From Bacteroidales bacterium UBA5833 (GTDB lineage Bacteria > Bacteroidota > Bacteroidia > Bacteroidales > Lentimicrobiaceae), in the NCBI GenBank assembly GCA_002433025.1, contig DJGZ01000063.1, forward strand, positions 78,884 through 142,883: a stretch of 64,000 nucleotides of DNA, read 5' to 3'. Each line of letters starts with the position of its first letter. Position 1 is the first letter of the stretch. This document shows, in pieces, positions 1 through 8,741 of this stretch. The position numbers and the translations under genes were made by a program. The notes beneath the pieces were generated by a model that saw nothing but the letters and a program-made list of their open reading frames with translations, was not told where the DNA came from and did no database searches.

Positions 1-1314
1 GCTGATCAGGATAACGCCGGCAACAAAAGCCAACAAGGTAATGAGATAACGTGGATTAAACCGGAATCTGAATAAAATAACGGCCAGAATTACCTGACTG
101 GCAGCCATCAGCAACTGTGTAACAAGACTAGCCCAGGCAGCGCCCAAAGCCCCATACCAGGGAATTAGAATAAGGTTAAGCCCCACATTAAGCAGCATGC
201 CACCTGCAGCTACCAGATTGAGGTGCTTCAGGCTACCGTTGGCAGTAAGCAGCGTACCGAATACATAAGTGGTAGAGTAACCGATAAAACAGCCCATCAA
301 CACCCCGAATACTGTAGCAGAGTTGGAAATATAATGATCGTAGAGCAAATCCATGATGGGATAGCTGTAATACCATGATCCGGCAGACACAATAACGGAA
401 AGTACAAAAAGAAGGGTAAAACTAAGTCTGGCAAGGTTTTCAACTTTCATGCCGGATTTAAGCTGACGGGCAAAAAGAGGCAATAAAAGCACAGAAACCA
501 GGTAAGCAATATTGTTGGCTGCATCCAGCAGGCGATAGCCGTGGGCATAAACCCCAACCTGAATTTTGCCTTCCTCTCCCGGAATCAACTTCTGCAATAA
601 AACAGAATCAAAACGGTTGTAGAATGTCATCAGCAAAACCAGCACGGCGAAGGGAAGGCTTTGTTTGATGATCATCACAAAAAAAGGCACGTTCCAGTTG
701 AGACGTGTAAAAGACGCTTTGCGAATGACTACCAGCAAAGCAACCAGCGCCGTTATAATATATGACAACGTTTGTGCATAGACAAACCACTCGATGCGCA
801 TAGGTTGGCTGGAGATATTTCCCCACAGCAGGATGCTGCAGAAGATAATCATAAGAATGCGGTCGAGCACCGAAAGTACGCTGTCTGTCTTAAAAAAGAG
901 CAAAGCAGAAACGTTGGAGCGCAGGTAAAGGATAAACGAGATAAGAAACTGGTTTAATCCCAGCAGGGCAAGCATCCATAAACCTGTTCCGCGAAAGCCC
1001 CAGATCAGACCAATTGAAAATGTTACCACAAAATACACAACGGCTAACATGAACTTCATGGCCAGAATTCCTGAAAAATGCTTGTTCAGCAGGTGGGTAT
1101 TCTGTGCAATATTCCGGTTGTTGAAATTGGTAATTCCGAAATCGAGAAGTATATTGAAAAGAAACGAGAAATTGAGGATGGTAAAATAGAATCCGAAATC
1201 TTCAGCACCAACCACATTCTGCACAGTCCTGTCGATGCCGAAAATCCAGAAAGGTTTGATCAGCAGGTTAAGGAATAACAGAAAACCCAGATTGGTAAGA
1301 AATTTACGCTGCAT
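1..1314 (-). CDS. Oligosaccharide flippase (Wzx-like), 3' end outside window
   Basis: Polytopic membrane protein of the oligosaccharide/polysaccharide flippase (Wzx/MATE-like) family, which moves lipid-linked sugar units across the inner membrane. The ATG is at 1314 and all 438 codons stay open to base 1, so the C-terminus is outside the window. The N-terminus begins MQRKFLTNLGFLLFLNLLIK. Repeated hydrophobic helices follow, with the family-typical alternation of short polar loops, such as the loop around LLQKLIPGEEGKIQVG near residue 210. It is divergent from a glycosyltransferase at 1478, which fits a surface-polysaccharide locus. The family call rests on topology and motif feel, without a search. 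The substrate is unknown. Confidence 0.85.
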   Translation of the reverse strand, partial: MQRKFLTNLGFLLFLNLLIKPFWIFGIDRTVQNVVGAEDFGFYFTILNFSFLFNILLDFGITNFNNRNIAQNTHLLNKHFSGILAMKFMLAVVYFVVTFSIGLIWGFRGTGLWMLALLGLNQFLISFILYLRSNVSALLFFKTDSVLSVLDRILMIIFCSILLWGNISSQPMRIEWFVYAQTLSYIITALVALLVVIRKASFTRLNWNVPFFVMIIKQSLPFAVLVLLMTFYNRFDSVLLQKLIPGEEGKIQVGVYAHGYRLLDAANNIAYLVSVLLLPLFARQLKSGMKVENLARLSFTLLFVLSVIVSAGSWYYSYPIMDLLYDHYISNSATVFGVLMGCFIGYSTTYVFGTLLTANGSLKHLNLVAAGGMLLNVGLNLILIPWYGALGAAWASLVTQLLMAASQVILAVILFRFRFNPRYLITLLAFVAGVILIS

Positions 1315-1396
1315 ACAGGAATCTGAACATCAAGCGGGCAATACTTCACCGGCGGGGAATGTAACTGAAAACCTCTTCCGGTAAGCGATTATGTGT

Positions 1397-1414
1397 TAAA
1401 TTTGCGCAAAAATA
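1397..1414. promoter_or_regulatory. Back-to-back divergent -7 elements (TAnnTTTG)
   Basis: TAAATTTG at 1397-1404 reads rightward toward the glycosyltransferase at 1478. CAAAAATA at 1407-1414 is TATTTTTG on the minus strand and reads toward the flippase at 1314. Both match the Bacteroidota -7 consensus TAnnTTTG, and only two bases separate them. No clear -33 TTTG was found for either. Confidence 0.55.
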
Positions 1415-1477
1415 TCATTATTCTTGTAATATTCACTACAGGTGACTGAATAAAAGCCTCATCAATACCAAATTGTT

Positions 1478-2629
1478 TTGAAGATCGCTGTCAATACCAG
1501 ATTGCTGTTACATGGAAAACTCGAAGGAATCGGGTGGTTCAGCTATGAGAACCTCAAAAGAATCACAACCGGCCATCCCGAACACCAGTTCTATTTTCTT
1601 TTCGATCGTCCTTACCACAGGGATTTTATTTTCAGTGACAACGTCATCCCCCTGGTAGCCGGCCCTCCTGCGCGTCATCCTGTGCTTTATTATATCTGGT
1701 TCGAATTTACCGTTCGCCGTCTGCTCAAAAAAATCGGAGCCGACCTTTTCCTTTCCCCTGACGGCTATCTTTCACTGGGGTCAAAGATACCTTCCATTGC
1801 CGTATTCCACGACCTGAATTTCGAGCACTACCCCGGCGACCTTCCCCTGGCAGAACGCTGGTATTACAGAACCTTTTTCAGAAAATATGCTGCGAAAGCG
1901 GCCAGAATAGCAACAGTTTCCGGATTTTCGAAGGCAGACATCACAAAGCAATACGGTACGGATCCCGAAAAAATTGATGTGGTTTATAATGGGGCGAACG
2001 AAGAGTATCTTCCCGTGGATGAATCTGTTAAATCAGAAACCAGAAAAAAGTACACCGGTGGCCGCCCCTATTTCTTTTTCGTTGGCTCCATGCATCCGCG
2101 TAAAAACCTGGTCAATCTTTTCAGGGCTTTTGATCTATACAGAAAAACCGACAACCGGAACACAGTGCTCCTGCTTGCCGGTGCAAAAAAATGGTGGACA
2201 GGAGAGATTGCTTCTGTTTATGAAAACATGGAATTCAAAGACGATGTAATCTTTTCGGGCAGACTGGAAACAAGTGAAATGCGCGATGTGATGGGTTCTG
2301 CCATAGCGCTTACCTACGTCAGCTATTTTGAAGGGTTCGGCATACCCATCGTGGAAGCTTTCCGCTGCGGAACCCCGGTAATCACATCCAACATCACTTC
2401 CATGCCTGAAGTTGGCGGAGAAGCTGCCCTTTATGCTGATCCTTTTAAACCGGGCGAAATTGCTGATGCCATGATTAAAATTGCAAACGATGACACCCTC
2501 CGTGAGCATCTGATCAAAGCCGGAGCTGAAAGGGCCGGTATATTCACCTGGGATCAATCAGCCCTGAGGCTATGGCAAACTATAGAAAAAGTACTTGCAA
2601 CTCAGACAGATTTCTCAGCGCGCTTGTAG
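1478..2629 (+). CDS. Glycosyltransferase family 4 (GT-B)
   Basis: GT-B glycosyltransferase of about the usual family length (383 aa). It would transfer a sugar from a nucleotide-sugar donor to a surface glycan on the cytoplasmic face of the membrane. The N-terminal Rossmann half starts KIAVNTRLLLHGKLEGIGWF. The C-terminal half carries the GT4 signatures FVGSMHPRKNL (about residue 205) and the acidic EGFGIPIVEAF motif (about 290), where the second Glu contacts the donor. The start is TTG at 1478, since no ATG fits the conserved beginning. Its 3' end overlaps the convergent symporter gene by 28 bases. Acceptor and linkage are unknown. Confidence 0.9.
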   Translation: MKIAVNTRLLLHGKLEGIGWFSYENLKRITTGHPEHQFYFLFDRPYHRDFIFSDNVIPLVAGPPARHPVLYYIWFEFTVRRLLKKIGADLFLSPDGYLSLGSKIPSIAVFHDLNFEHYPGDLPLAERWYYRTFFRKYAAKAARIATVSGFSKADITKQYGTDPEKIDVVYNGANEEYLPVDESVKSETRKKYTGGRPYFFFVGSMHPRKNLVNLFRAFDLYRKTDNRNTVLLLAGAKKWWTGEIASVYENMEFKDDVIFSGRLETSEMRDVMGSAIALTYVSYFEGFGIPIVEAFRCGTPVITSNITSMPEVGGEAALYADPFKPGEIADAMIKIANDDTLREHLIKAGAERAGIFTWDQSALRLWQTIEKVLATQTDFSARL

Positions 2630-4038
2630 GTGCACAGGCTTACAAGCCAAACAGCGGCGAATGCAAGTACAAAGGAAGCAAACCGTACGCTGATTGCCTG
2701 ATCGAGGAAAGCAATTTCAGACCATATTATTGTGGAGAGCGAGCCCGTTAACATACCGGCAAGCACTCCCTGCCAGGTTGTCTTTCGCCATTTAAGCAAC
2801 AGCAGCAGCGCCGGGCCAAACGAAGCCCCCAGACCCGACCATGCATAGGAAACCATGGCAAAAATCAATTTTTGAGATGTTACCGCAATGGCAAATGCTG
2901 CAAGACCGACCACCAGAGTCACAATCCGGCTGAGGTTGACCATAGCTCTGGAGCTGATGTTGATATTCAATATGTTATGAAACAAATCTTCCGACACCAC
3001 AGAAGATATCACCAGCAACTGCCCGTCGGCAGTTGACATCATGGCAGCGATGGCTGCAGAAATCAGAATACCGGCGACCCAGGCCGGCAACAGGTTGTTG
3101 GCAAGTTGAGGCATCACCTTTTCAACATCATCGAAAGCCCCATGACCATACAATGCCAACCCCACCAAACCAATCACGAAAGCTCCCGCAAAGGCGGGAA
3201 TTGCCCAGAAAAATGCAATGCGACGGCTTTTTTTCATTCTGGCAGGATCTTTAAGTGACATAAATTTAGTCAGCAGGTGTGGCTGCCCCATATATCCGAA
3301 AGCCCAGCTCAGTCCACCGATGATAGTAGCCACCGCAGCCCAGCCCGCTTTACCTCCTGTTATGCTCAGGTAAGTACCTCCTGCAGCATCCAGCGTTGAT
3401 CCCAGCGAGTGTCCCCCGGCTGACACTTCGAGCAATCCTGCAAGCGGGAGTAACACCAGTGCCCCGAACATCAGCAGGGCCTGGATGAAGTCAGTCCATA
3501 CCACTGCGTGAAACCCGCCCAACATCGTATAAAGAATAATTACTGCGGCTCCTAAAACCATTCCGGTAAAGGGGTCGATGCCAAACGTCACATTGAGCAC
3601 CTTTCCGGCTCCGTTAAACTGCGCTGCCAGGTAGAATGTAAAAAAGAAAATTATGATCAGCATGGCGGTGAACCTGATCGACAGCCCTCCCCTGCTGAAC
3701 TGCTTTGAAAAAACATCAGGCAGGGTAATGGCATCAAATCGCTCCGATTGCCGCCGGATGTCCTCTGCCACCGCAAACCAATAAAAGAAAATGCCGATCA
3801 GGCAACCGAGGGCAGTCCAAACCTCCACAACCCCCAAAGCCAGCGCTGCACCAGGCAGCCCAAGCAGCAGCCAGGCCGATTCTCCCGACGAACGCTCGGA
3901 GAGTGCTACCACCCATGAGTTCATCTTCCTGCCGCCGAGAAAATAGTCGGCATTCGACTCATTGCGGCGATACGTGTATATTCCTATGCACATCATAGCA
4001 ATGAGGTAAACAATGAAACCAATCAGGGTAATGCTCAT
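2602..4038 (-). CDS. putP: Sodium/solute symporter, PutP-like (SSS family)
   Basis: Sodium:solute symporter of the SSS family, closest in feel to PutP (Na+/proline). It has 478 residues and about 13 transmembrane helices. Typical PutP features are the early DYFLGGRKMNSWVVALSER stretch (TM1/TM2), the SGESAWLLLGLPGAALALG segment, the GGFHAVVWTDFIQALLM motif, and a long hydrophobic C-terminal half with AAIAAMMSTADGQLLVISS. It would import proline or a related solute using the sodium gradient. It is transcribed alone and converges on the glycosyltransferase. Substrate specificity is inferred from family resemblance only. Confidence 0.88.
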   Translation of the reverse strand: MSITLIGFIVYLIAMMCIGIYTYRRNESNADYFLGGRKMNSWVVALSERSSGESAWLLLGLPGAALALGVVEVWTALGCLIGIFFYWFAVAEDIRRQSERFDAITLPDVFSKQFSRGGLSIRFTAMLIIIFFFTFYLAAQFNGAGKVLNVTFGIDPFTGMVLGAAVIILYTMLGGFHAVVWTDFIQALLMFGALVLLPLAGLLEVSAGGHSLGSTLDAAGGTYLSITGGKAGWAAVATIIGGLSWAFGYMGQPHLLTKFMSLKDPARMKKSRRIAFFWAIPAFAGAFVIGLVGLALYGHGAFDDVEKVMPQLANNLLPAWVAGILISAAIAAMMSTADGQLLVISSVVSEDLFHNILNINISSRAMVNLSRIVTLVVGLAAFAIAVTSQKLIFAMVSYAWSGLGASFGPALLLLLKWRKTTWQGVLAGMLTGSLSTIIWSEIAFLDQAISVRFASFVLAFAAVWLVSLCTYKRAEKSV

Positions 4039-4288
4039 AAATGCCTGAAAATTGATAAAACGATTAATAGGATATGCTAATATACGGCAATATGATAAAA
4101 CCGCTCAACCATCCGGTGCTTTTATCATTGTTGAATATCAGAATATTTTCTATAACATGCAGATCAGCAGCGTGAGATTAATGGAATACGACAAAACTCC
4201 GGAGCCGGCCGGAAGTGCAATAATGGAAAACGAATAATTAAGATGAGCGCCCAGGATCGGCCCGGAAGCCGTCCGCGAATTAAAAAAT

Positions 4289-5317
4289 CTAAAGAATATT
4301 AACTTCAGGCTCCAGCATTACGTTAAATCTTCCTTGAACCGATTCAATAATTCTCTTTGACAAATCCAGTATCTGCATTCCGGAAGCCTTGCCATAATTG
4401 ACGAGCACCAGGGCCTGCCGTTCATGCACCCCTGCATCGCCTTCCCGGTAACCTTTCCATCCGCATTGTTCAATCAGCCAGCCTGCAGCCAGTTTAACGC
4501 CATGTTCACCCGGATATGCGGGTATGGAGGGATTTTCACTTTTCAGTTTTTCAAAATGCGCATGACTCACCACAGGATTTTTGAAAAAACTTCCGGCATT
4601 TCCAATCACCTCCGGATCCGGCAGTTTGCTGCGCCTGATATTGCACACGGCCTGCGCTATTGCCTTTACCGAAGGCATTTCTCTCATTGCTTCAAGTTCT
4701 GCCGCGATGGCACCGTATGCGGTATTCAGTAACGGCCGCTTTCTCAGGCGAAATGTTACCGATAGAATCAGGTATTGTCCTTTTAACTCATTTTTGAAAA
4801 TGCTGTTCCGGTATCCGAAACCACAATCATCAGCAAAAAACTCACGAAATTCTCCCGTGCGCAGCGAAACGGCATCCAGCATATAAAAGGTATCTTTCAG
4901 CTCAACCCCGTATGCGCCGATGTTCTGAATAGGGCTGCTGCCGACATTGCCGGGAATCAGGCTCAGGTTCTCAAGCCCGCCGAAATTATGCCTTACACAG
5001 TATTGTACAAAATCATCCCAGTTCTCTCCGGCCATCCCGCGCACGTAAACAAATTCCTCATCCTGATCAATAACCTCAATGCCTTTGGTTGCGATCCCGA
5101 CCACCATTCCGTCAAAATCTCCGGTAAACAATATATTGCTGCCTCCGCCCAGAAACAGCAAGGGTGTGCCGGCCTGATGAATCATCCTGAGCAATGCCGG
5201 AAGCTCACTTTCATCCGTCAGTTTCGTGAATATAGCCGCCTTTACATCCATACCGAATGTATTGAAGGGCCTCAGGCTGTAGTTGAATTTCTGTTCCGGA
5301 ACCGGATGTGTTATCAT
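4289..5317 (-). CDS. murB: UDP-N-acetylenolpyruvoylglucosamine reductase
   Basis: MurB, the FAD enzyme that uses NADPH to reduce UDP-GlcNAc-enolpyruvate to UDP-MurNAc in cytoplasmic peptidoglycan synthesis. Visible motifs are NTFGMDVKA near the start, GGGSNILFTGDFDGMVV (FAD loop), LIPGNVGSSPIQNIGAYG, the type I tyrosine loop GYRNSIFKNE, GNAGSFFKNP with the catalytic Ser region, and the terminal LEPEVNIL. At 342 residues it matches the E. coli-type (type I) enzyme. I chose ATG 5317 over an upstream ATG at 5359, because a TAnnTTTG element at 5323-5330 would lie inside the longer reading. It is monocistronic. Confidence 0.95.
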   Translation of the reverse strand: MITHPVPEQKFNYSLRPFNTFGMDVKAAIFTKLTDESELPALLRMIHQAGTPLLFLGGGSNILFTGDFDGMVVGIATKGIEVIDQDEEFVYVRGMAGENWDDFVQYCVRHNFGGLENLSLIPGNVGSSPIQNIGAYGVELKDTFYMLDAVSLRTGEFREFFADDCGFGYRNSIFKNELKGQYLILSVTFRLRKRPLLNTAYGAIAAELEAMREMPSVKAIAQAVCNIRRSKLPDPEVIGNAGSFFKNPVVSHAHFEKLKSENPSIPAYPGEHGVKLAAGWLIEQCGWKGYREGDAGVHERQALVLVNYGKASGMQILDLSKRIIESVQGRFNVMLEPEVNIL

Positions 5318-5322
5318 GGGGA

Positions 5323-5330
5323 CAAAGTTA
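5323..5330 (-). promoter_or_regulatory. murB -7 element, almost at the start codon
   Basis: CAAAGTTA on the plus strand is TAACTTTG on the minus strand, a TAnnTTTG match ending six bases before the murB ATG at 5317. If it is used, the transcript would be leaderless or nearly so. No -33 element is evident. Confidence 0.45.
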
Positions 5331-5560
5331 AGGAGATCATTCCGACATTCAGGGTGCATTCAACAAATTATTTACCGGCCGGTGTAATCTGACCGGTTGC
5401 ATTTAACCATAAAAACGGAAGGATAAAAATATCTGATAAACCCGGATCAGGCATTTGGCAATGCTTAAGCGATTACATGTTTGTATTCAGCTCATTTCCG
5501 ATTCCGCCGGCTTACTGCAAATCAGATGGCATGCCGTAGCAGTGATTCCAAAAATTCAGG

Positions 5561-5568
5561 TATTTTTG
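5561..5568 (+). promoter_or_regulatory. -7 element TATTTTTG before glycosyltransferase pair
   Basis: Exact TAnnTTTG match 28 bases upstream of the TTG start at 5597. No convincing -33 TTTG is present at 19-21 bases spacing. Confidence 0.45.
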
Positions 5569-5596
5569 CATCCACCAAATTACCTGACCACCTGCC

Positions 5597-6712
5597 TTGA
5601 AGAAAGTCATTGTTACCGTTACCAATGATTTAAGCACCGACCAGCGCGTTGATAAGTCATGCCGCACGCTTTGCGACCTGGGCTTTAGCGTTTTGCTCGT
5701 TGGACGCAGGTTACCGGGCAGCCTTGAGTTGACCGGTCGTCCATACGCTACAAAGCGGATGAAGTTATTATTCAGGAGGGGGCCGCTCTTTTATGCTGAA
5801 TACAACATCAGGCTGCTTTGGTTGCTGATCACTCACCGTTGCCATTTAATTGTTTCCAACGACCTCGACACCCTTCCAGCCGGCTTTCTGGTGCACAGGC
5901 TGAAGCGGGTACCCCTGGTTTACGACAGCCACGAATTCTACACCGGGACACCCGAGTTGGTTGACCGGCCTTTTGTTCAGGGAATATGGGAAAGCATTGA
6001 AGCGTTTGTTTTCCCCAGACTCACAGATATTATTACCGTTAATGGCAGTATCGCCAGGTTATATGAAGAAAAATATCATAAAAAGCTGCATGTGGTAAGG
6101 AACATTCCCCGACGCCTGAAGGAGGGGAAAAGCTATAGCCGGGCAGAGCTCGGCTTACCTGAGGACAGGAAAATAATTCTGTTGCAGGGAGCGGGCATCA
6201 ATATTCAGCGGGGTGCGGAAGAGGCAATTGAGGCGGTGGGGCAATGCGGGGACACCCTCCTGCTCATTATCGGCAGCGGTGATGTGATTGGAAAACTCAA
6301 AGAAAAAGCAGAACAGCCTGAATTCAGAGACAGGGTAATGTTCCTGCCAAAGATGCCGTATGAGGAAATGATGCGTTATACAAGACTGGCAGATATTGGG
6401 CTGACCCTGGACAAAGACACCAATATCAATTATCGTTTCAGTTTGCCTAACAAGCTTTTTGACTATATTCACGCCCGCATTCCCGTGCTGGCTTCGCGTT
6501 TGCCTGAGATTGCCGCCATTGTTGAGGGTTATGACATCGGGATGATTACTGATAGTCATGATCCGGAACAGATTGCAAAAAAATTCAGAGAGATGCTCGA
6601 CCATCCTGAACGTACAATCAGGTGGAAAAATAATCTGGACAAAGCAGCCGAAGCGCTTTGCTGGGAAAAAGAAGAACTTATTCTGAAAGAAGTCTATCAA
6701 AAATATGTCTGA
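5597..6712 (+). CDS. Glycosyltransferase (GT4-like)
   Basis: Cytoplasmic GT-B glycosyltransferase of 371 residues. The first 20 residues (KKVIVTVTNDLSTDQRVDK) are the classic opening of a large family of bacterial GT4 enzymes. The donor-binding half shows ILLQGAGINIQRGAEEAIEA (about 195) and a C-terminal FSLPNKLFDYIHARIPVLAS segment that replaces the usual EGFG motif. The start is TTG at 5597, 28 bases after a TAnnTTTG element. It overlaps the next glycosyltransferase by 8 bases (the ATG lies inside the last codons), so the two are translationally coupled. Acceptor and product are unknown, and a cell-surface glycan is likely from context. Confidence 0.9.
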   Translation: MKKVIVTVTNDLSTDQRVDKSCRTLCDLGFSVLLVGRRLPGSLELTGRPYATKRMKLLFRRGPLFYAEYNIRLLWLLITHRCHLIVSNDLDTLPAGFLVHRLKRVPLVYDSHEFYTGTPELVDRPFVQGIWESIEAFVFPRLTDIITVNGSIARLYEEKYHKKLHVVRNIPRRLKEGKSYSRAELGLPEDRKIILLQGAGINIQRGAEEAIEAVGQCGDTLLLIIGSGDVIGKLKEKAEQPEFRDRVMFLPKMPYEEMMRYTRLADIGLTLDKDTNINYRFSLPNKLFDYIHARIPVLASRLPEIAAIVEGYDIGMITDSHDPEQIAKKFREMLDHPERTIRWKNNLDKAAEALCWEKEELILKEVYQKYV

Positions 6713-7838
6713 CCAACACCTGCATATTGTTTCATTCGATGTGCCTTTTCCGCCCAACTACGGTGGAGTAATCGACGTCTTTTATAAAATCATGGCGCTG
6801 CACAATTACGGCATCCGTCTGCACCTGCATATCTTTGAATACCCCGGGCGCGACCGGGCAACTGAACTGGAAGCATTCTGTGAAGAAGTACACTATTATT
6901 CAAGGAAAACCGGAATAGGGTCCGCATTCAGTCCTATACCCTATATCGTGAAGAGCCGCCGCTCTGAATCATTGGTGCGCAATCTTCTGAAAGACAATTA
7001 CCCGGTGCTCTTCGAGGGTATGCATTCATGCTATTATCTTGACGACCCGCGGCTCAGGAACCGCAAGTTGATATATCGCGAGAGCAACATCGAACATGAA
7101 TATTACATAAACCTCTTTTCCGCGGAGCACAACCTGGCAAAAAAAGCCTATTTCCTTGCAGAAAGTTTGAAACTGAGGTTTTTTCAACGCAAACTGAAGC
7201 ATGCCGGCCTGATGCTTGTGGTATCAGAATGTGATACCGATTACCTTAAAAAAGTGTTTCCCGGGAAAGATATCCGGTTTCTGCCAAGTTTTCATGCCAA
7301 TGATGCCTTTAATATTGAAGCAGGTAGCGGAGATTACGCACTCTATCACGGAAATATTGAAGTACCTGAAAATGAGGCAGCCGTAGAATTCCTTATCAGA
7401 AAGGTTTTTGCCGGCAGCAATCACCGCCTCATCATAGCCGGAATGAATCCGCAGAAAAGGATTTTTGATCTTGCGCAACCTTACAGCAACATCAGTATTA
7501 TTGCAAATCCAGACGATGAAAGGCTTTTTTCCCTGATTCGCAATGCCCATGTAAATGTGCTGGTCACCTTTCAGGCTACAGGCTTAAAACTTAAATTACT
7601 GAACACCCTGTACAATGGCAGGCATTGCCTTGTGAATCCTTTAATGCTCAACGGAACCGGGCTTGAGCCATTGTGCACAATTGCTGAAACAGCGGAAGAT
7701 TTCAGAAAAAAACTGGACGACCTGAAGGATGTCCCCTTCTCACTATCTGCAGCGGAAAAAAGGCACGAATTACTCAACCGCAAATTTTCAAATTCAGGCA
7801 ATGCTGCCCGGCTGGCCGAAGCCGTTTTCGGAAGTTAA
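6705..7838 (+). CDS. Glycosyltransferase, second of coupled pair
   Basis: A 377-residue protein that looks like a GT-B glycosyltransferase of a Bacteroidota-specific subgroup. The start, HIVSFDVPFPPNYGGVIDVF, has the glycine-rich acceptor-side loop. YHGNIEVPENEAAVEFL (about 210) resembles the GT4 donor-domain opening, and FQATGLKLKLLNTLYNGRHC occupies the place of the nucleotide-sugar motif. Its ATG lies within the end of the preceding gene (8-base overlap), so the pair should be co-expressed. Its 3' end overlaps the convergent FtsE-like gene by 45 bases. The exact activity is not predictable. Confidence 0.82.
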   Translation: MSDQHLHIVSFDVPFPPNYGGVIDVFYKIMALHNYGIRLHLHIFEYPGRDRATELEAFCEEVHYYSRKTGIGSAFSPIPYIVKSRRSESLVRNLLKDNYPVLFEGMHSCYYLDDPRLRNRKLIYRESNIEHEYYINLFSAEHNLAKKAYFLAESLKLRFFQRKLKHAGLMLVVSECDTDYLKKVFPGKDIRFLPSFHANDAFNIEAGSGDYALYHGNIEVPENEAAVEFLIRKVFAGSNHRLIIAGMNPQKRIFDLAQPYSNISIIANPDDERLFSLIRNAHVNVLVTFQATGLKLKLLNTLYNGRHCLVNPLMLNGTGLEPLCTIAETAEDFRKKLDDLKDVPFSLSAAEKRHELLNRKFSNSGNAARLAEAVFGS

Positions 7839-8498
7839 AACTTTACCTGCTTCACATTTCAGGGTGCGTGTGGGAAATTTCTCCATCAGTGCATAATTAT
7901 GGGTCGCCATCAGCACTGCACGCCCCGAATGGCTGATTTCAAAAAGCAGAGTCATAATTCCTTCCGAAGTTTCAGGATCCAGGTTGCCGGTAGGCTCATC
8001 TGCCAGGATCAACTCGGGGTCGTTAAGCAATGCACGGGCAATCGCAACACGCTGCTGTTCCCCTCCCGATAACTGATGGGGCATCTTGAATCCTTTGGTT
8101 TTCAGCCCTACCTTCTCGAGTACATCTTTGATCCTTTCATCCGCAGCCTCTTTATCTTTCCAACCTGTTGCCTTCAGTACAAACACCAGATTGTCATTTA
8201 CACTGCGATCGGAAAGCAACTGAAAATCCTGGAAAACAATCCCTATTTTCCGGCGCAGGTATGGCACTTCCTTCTGCTTGATATTCCTGAGATTATACCC
8301 GACTACTTCAGCTTCTCCTTCATTCACGGGCAAATCAGCATACAGTGTTTTTAAAAGACTGCTCTTTCCGGTTCCTGTTTTGCCGATCAGATACACAAAC
8401 TCCCCTTTGCCGATGGAAAGGGTAACCTCAGACAACACAAGGATATTGCGCTGGTAAACGCTCAGGTTGTTCAGTTCAATAATGGTATCAAGTGCCAT
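7794..8498 (-). CDS. ftsE: FtsE-like ABC transporter ATPase
   Basis: ABC ATPase of 234 residues resembling FtsE, the ATPase that with FtsX controls peptidoglycan hydrolases at the division site. Present are Walker [10 protein letters not shown] (about residue 39), the Q-loop in VFQDFQLL, signature [16 protein letters not shown], Walker [13 protein letters not shown] and the switch His in MATHNYALM. No ftsX follows in this window, because the downstream neighbour is convergent. The FtsE label is therefore by sequence character (the short length and DFQLL stretch are typical), and a LolD-type exporter ATPase is the alternative. It has its own promoter. Confidence 0.85.
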   Translation of the reverse strand: MALDTIIELNNLSVYQRNILVLSEVTLSIGKGEFVYLIGKTGTGKSSLLKTLYADLPVNEGEAEVVGYNLRNIKQKEVPYLRRKIGIVFQDFQLLSDRSVNDNLVFVLKATGWKDKEAADERIKDVLEKVGLKTKGFKMPHQLSGGEQQRVAIARALLNDPELILADEPTGNLDPETSEGIMTLLFEISHSGRAVLMATHNYALMEKFPTRTLKCEAGKVLTSENGFGQPGSIA

Positions 8499-8516
8499 GC
8501 ATCAGTGCTTTGTGTG

Positions 8517-8524
8517 CAAAGATA
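8517..8524 (-). promoter_or_regulatory. -7 element TATCTTTG upstream of ftsE-like gene
   Basis: CAAAGATA on the plus strand is TATCTTTG on the minus strand, a TAnnTTTG match 18 bases before the ATG at 8498. Confidence 0.5.
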
Positions 8525-8741
8525 GGGCTACTTTTTAAACGAAAGGAGGATTTTTACAAATAATACAGGACGAAGTTGCCTGAACAAATGATAAGGATTC
8601 CTGCTAACAAATACTGCTACCCGGATGCTTGTTTTCAACCGGGTGGATTATTAAAAGCAACATAAATACACCTGCATATGTTCGACATGAAATTCCCAAT
8701 GCAGTCATTTTATTCCGGCAGGAATACAACCGCAGCTGAAT

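Noticed and set aside
4052..4237. 61-codon plus-strand frame between putP and murB
   Set aside because: No family resemblance, and it lies in a divergent AT-rich gap with short direct fragments. No promoter is seen.
8619..8644. ACCCGG...CCGGGT hairpin between the kinase and ftsE-like genes
   Set aside because: It is about 100 bases after the kinase stop and is not followed by a T run on the proper strand, so it is too weak to call a terminator.
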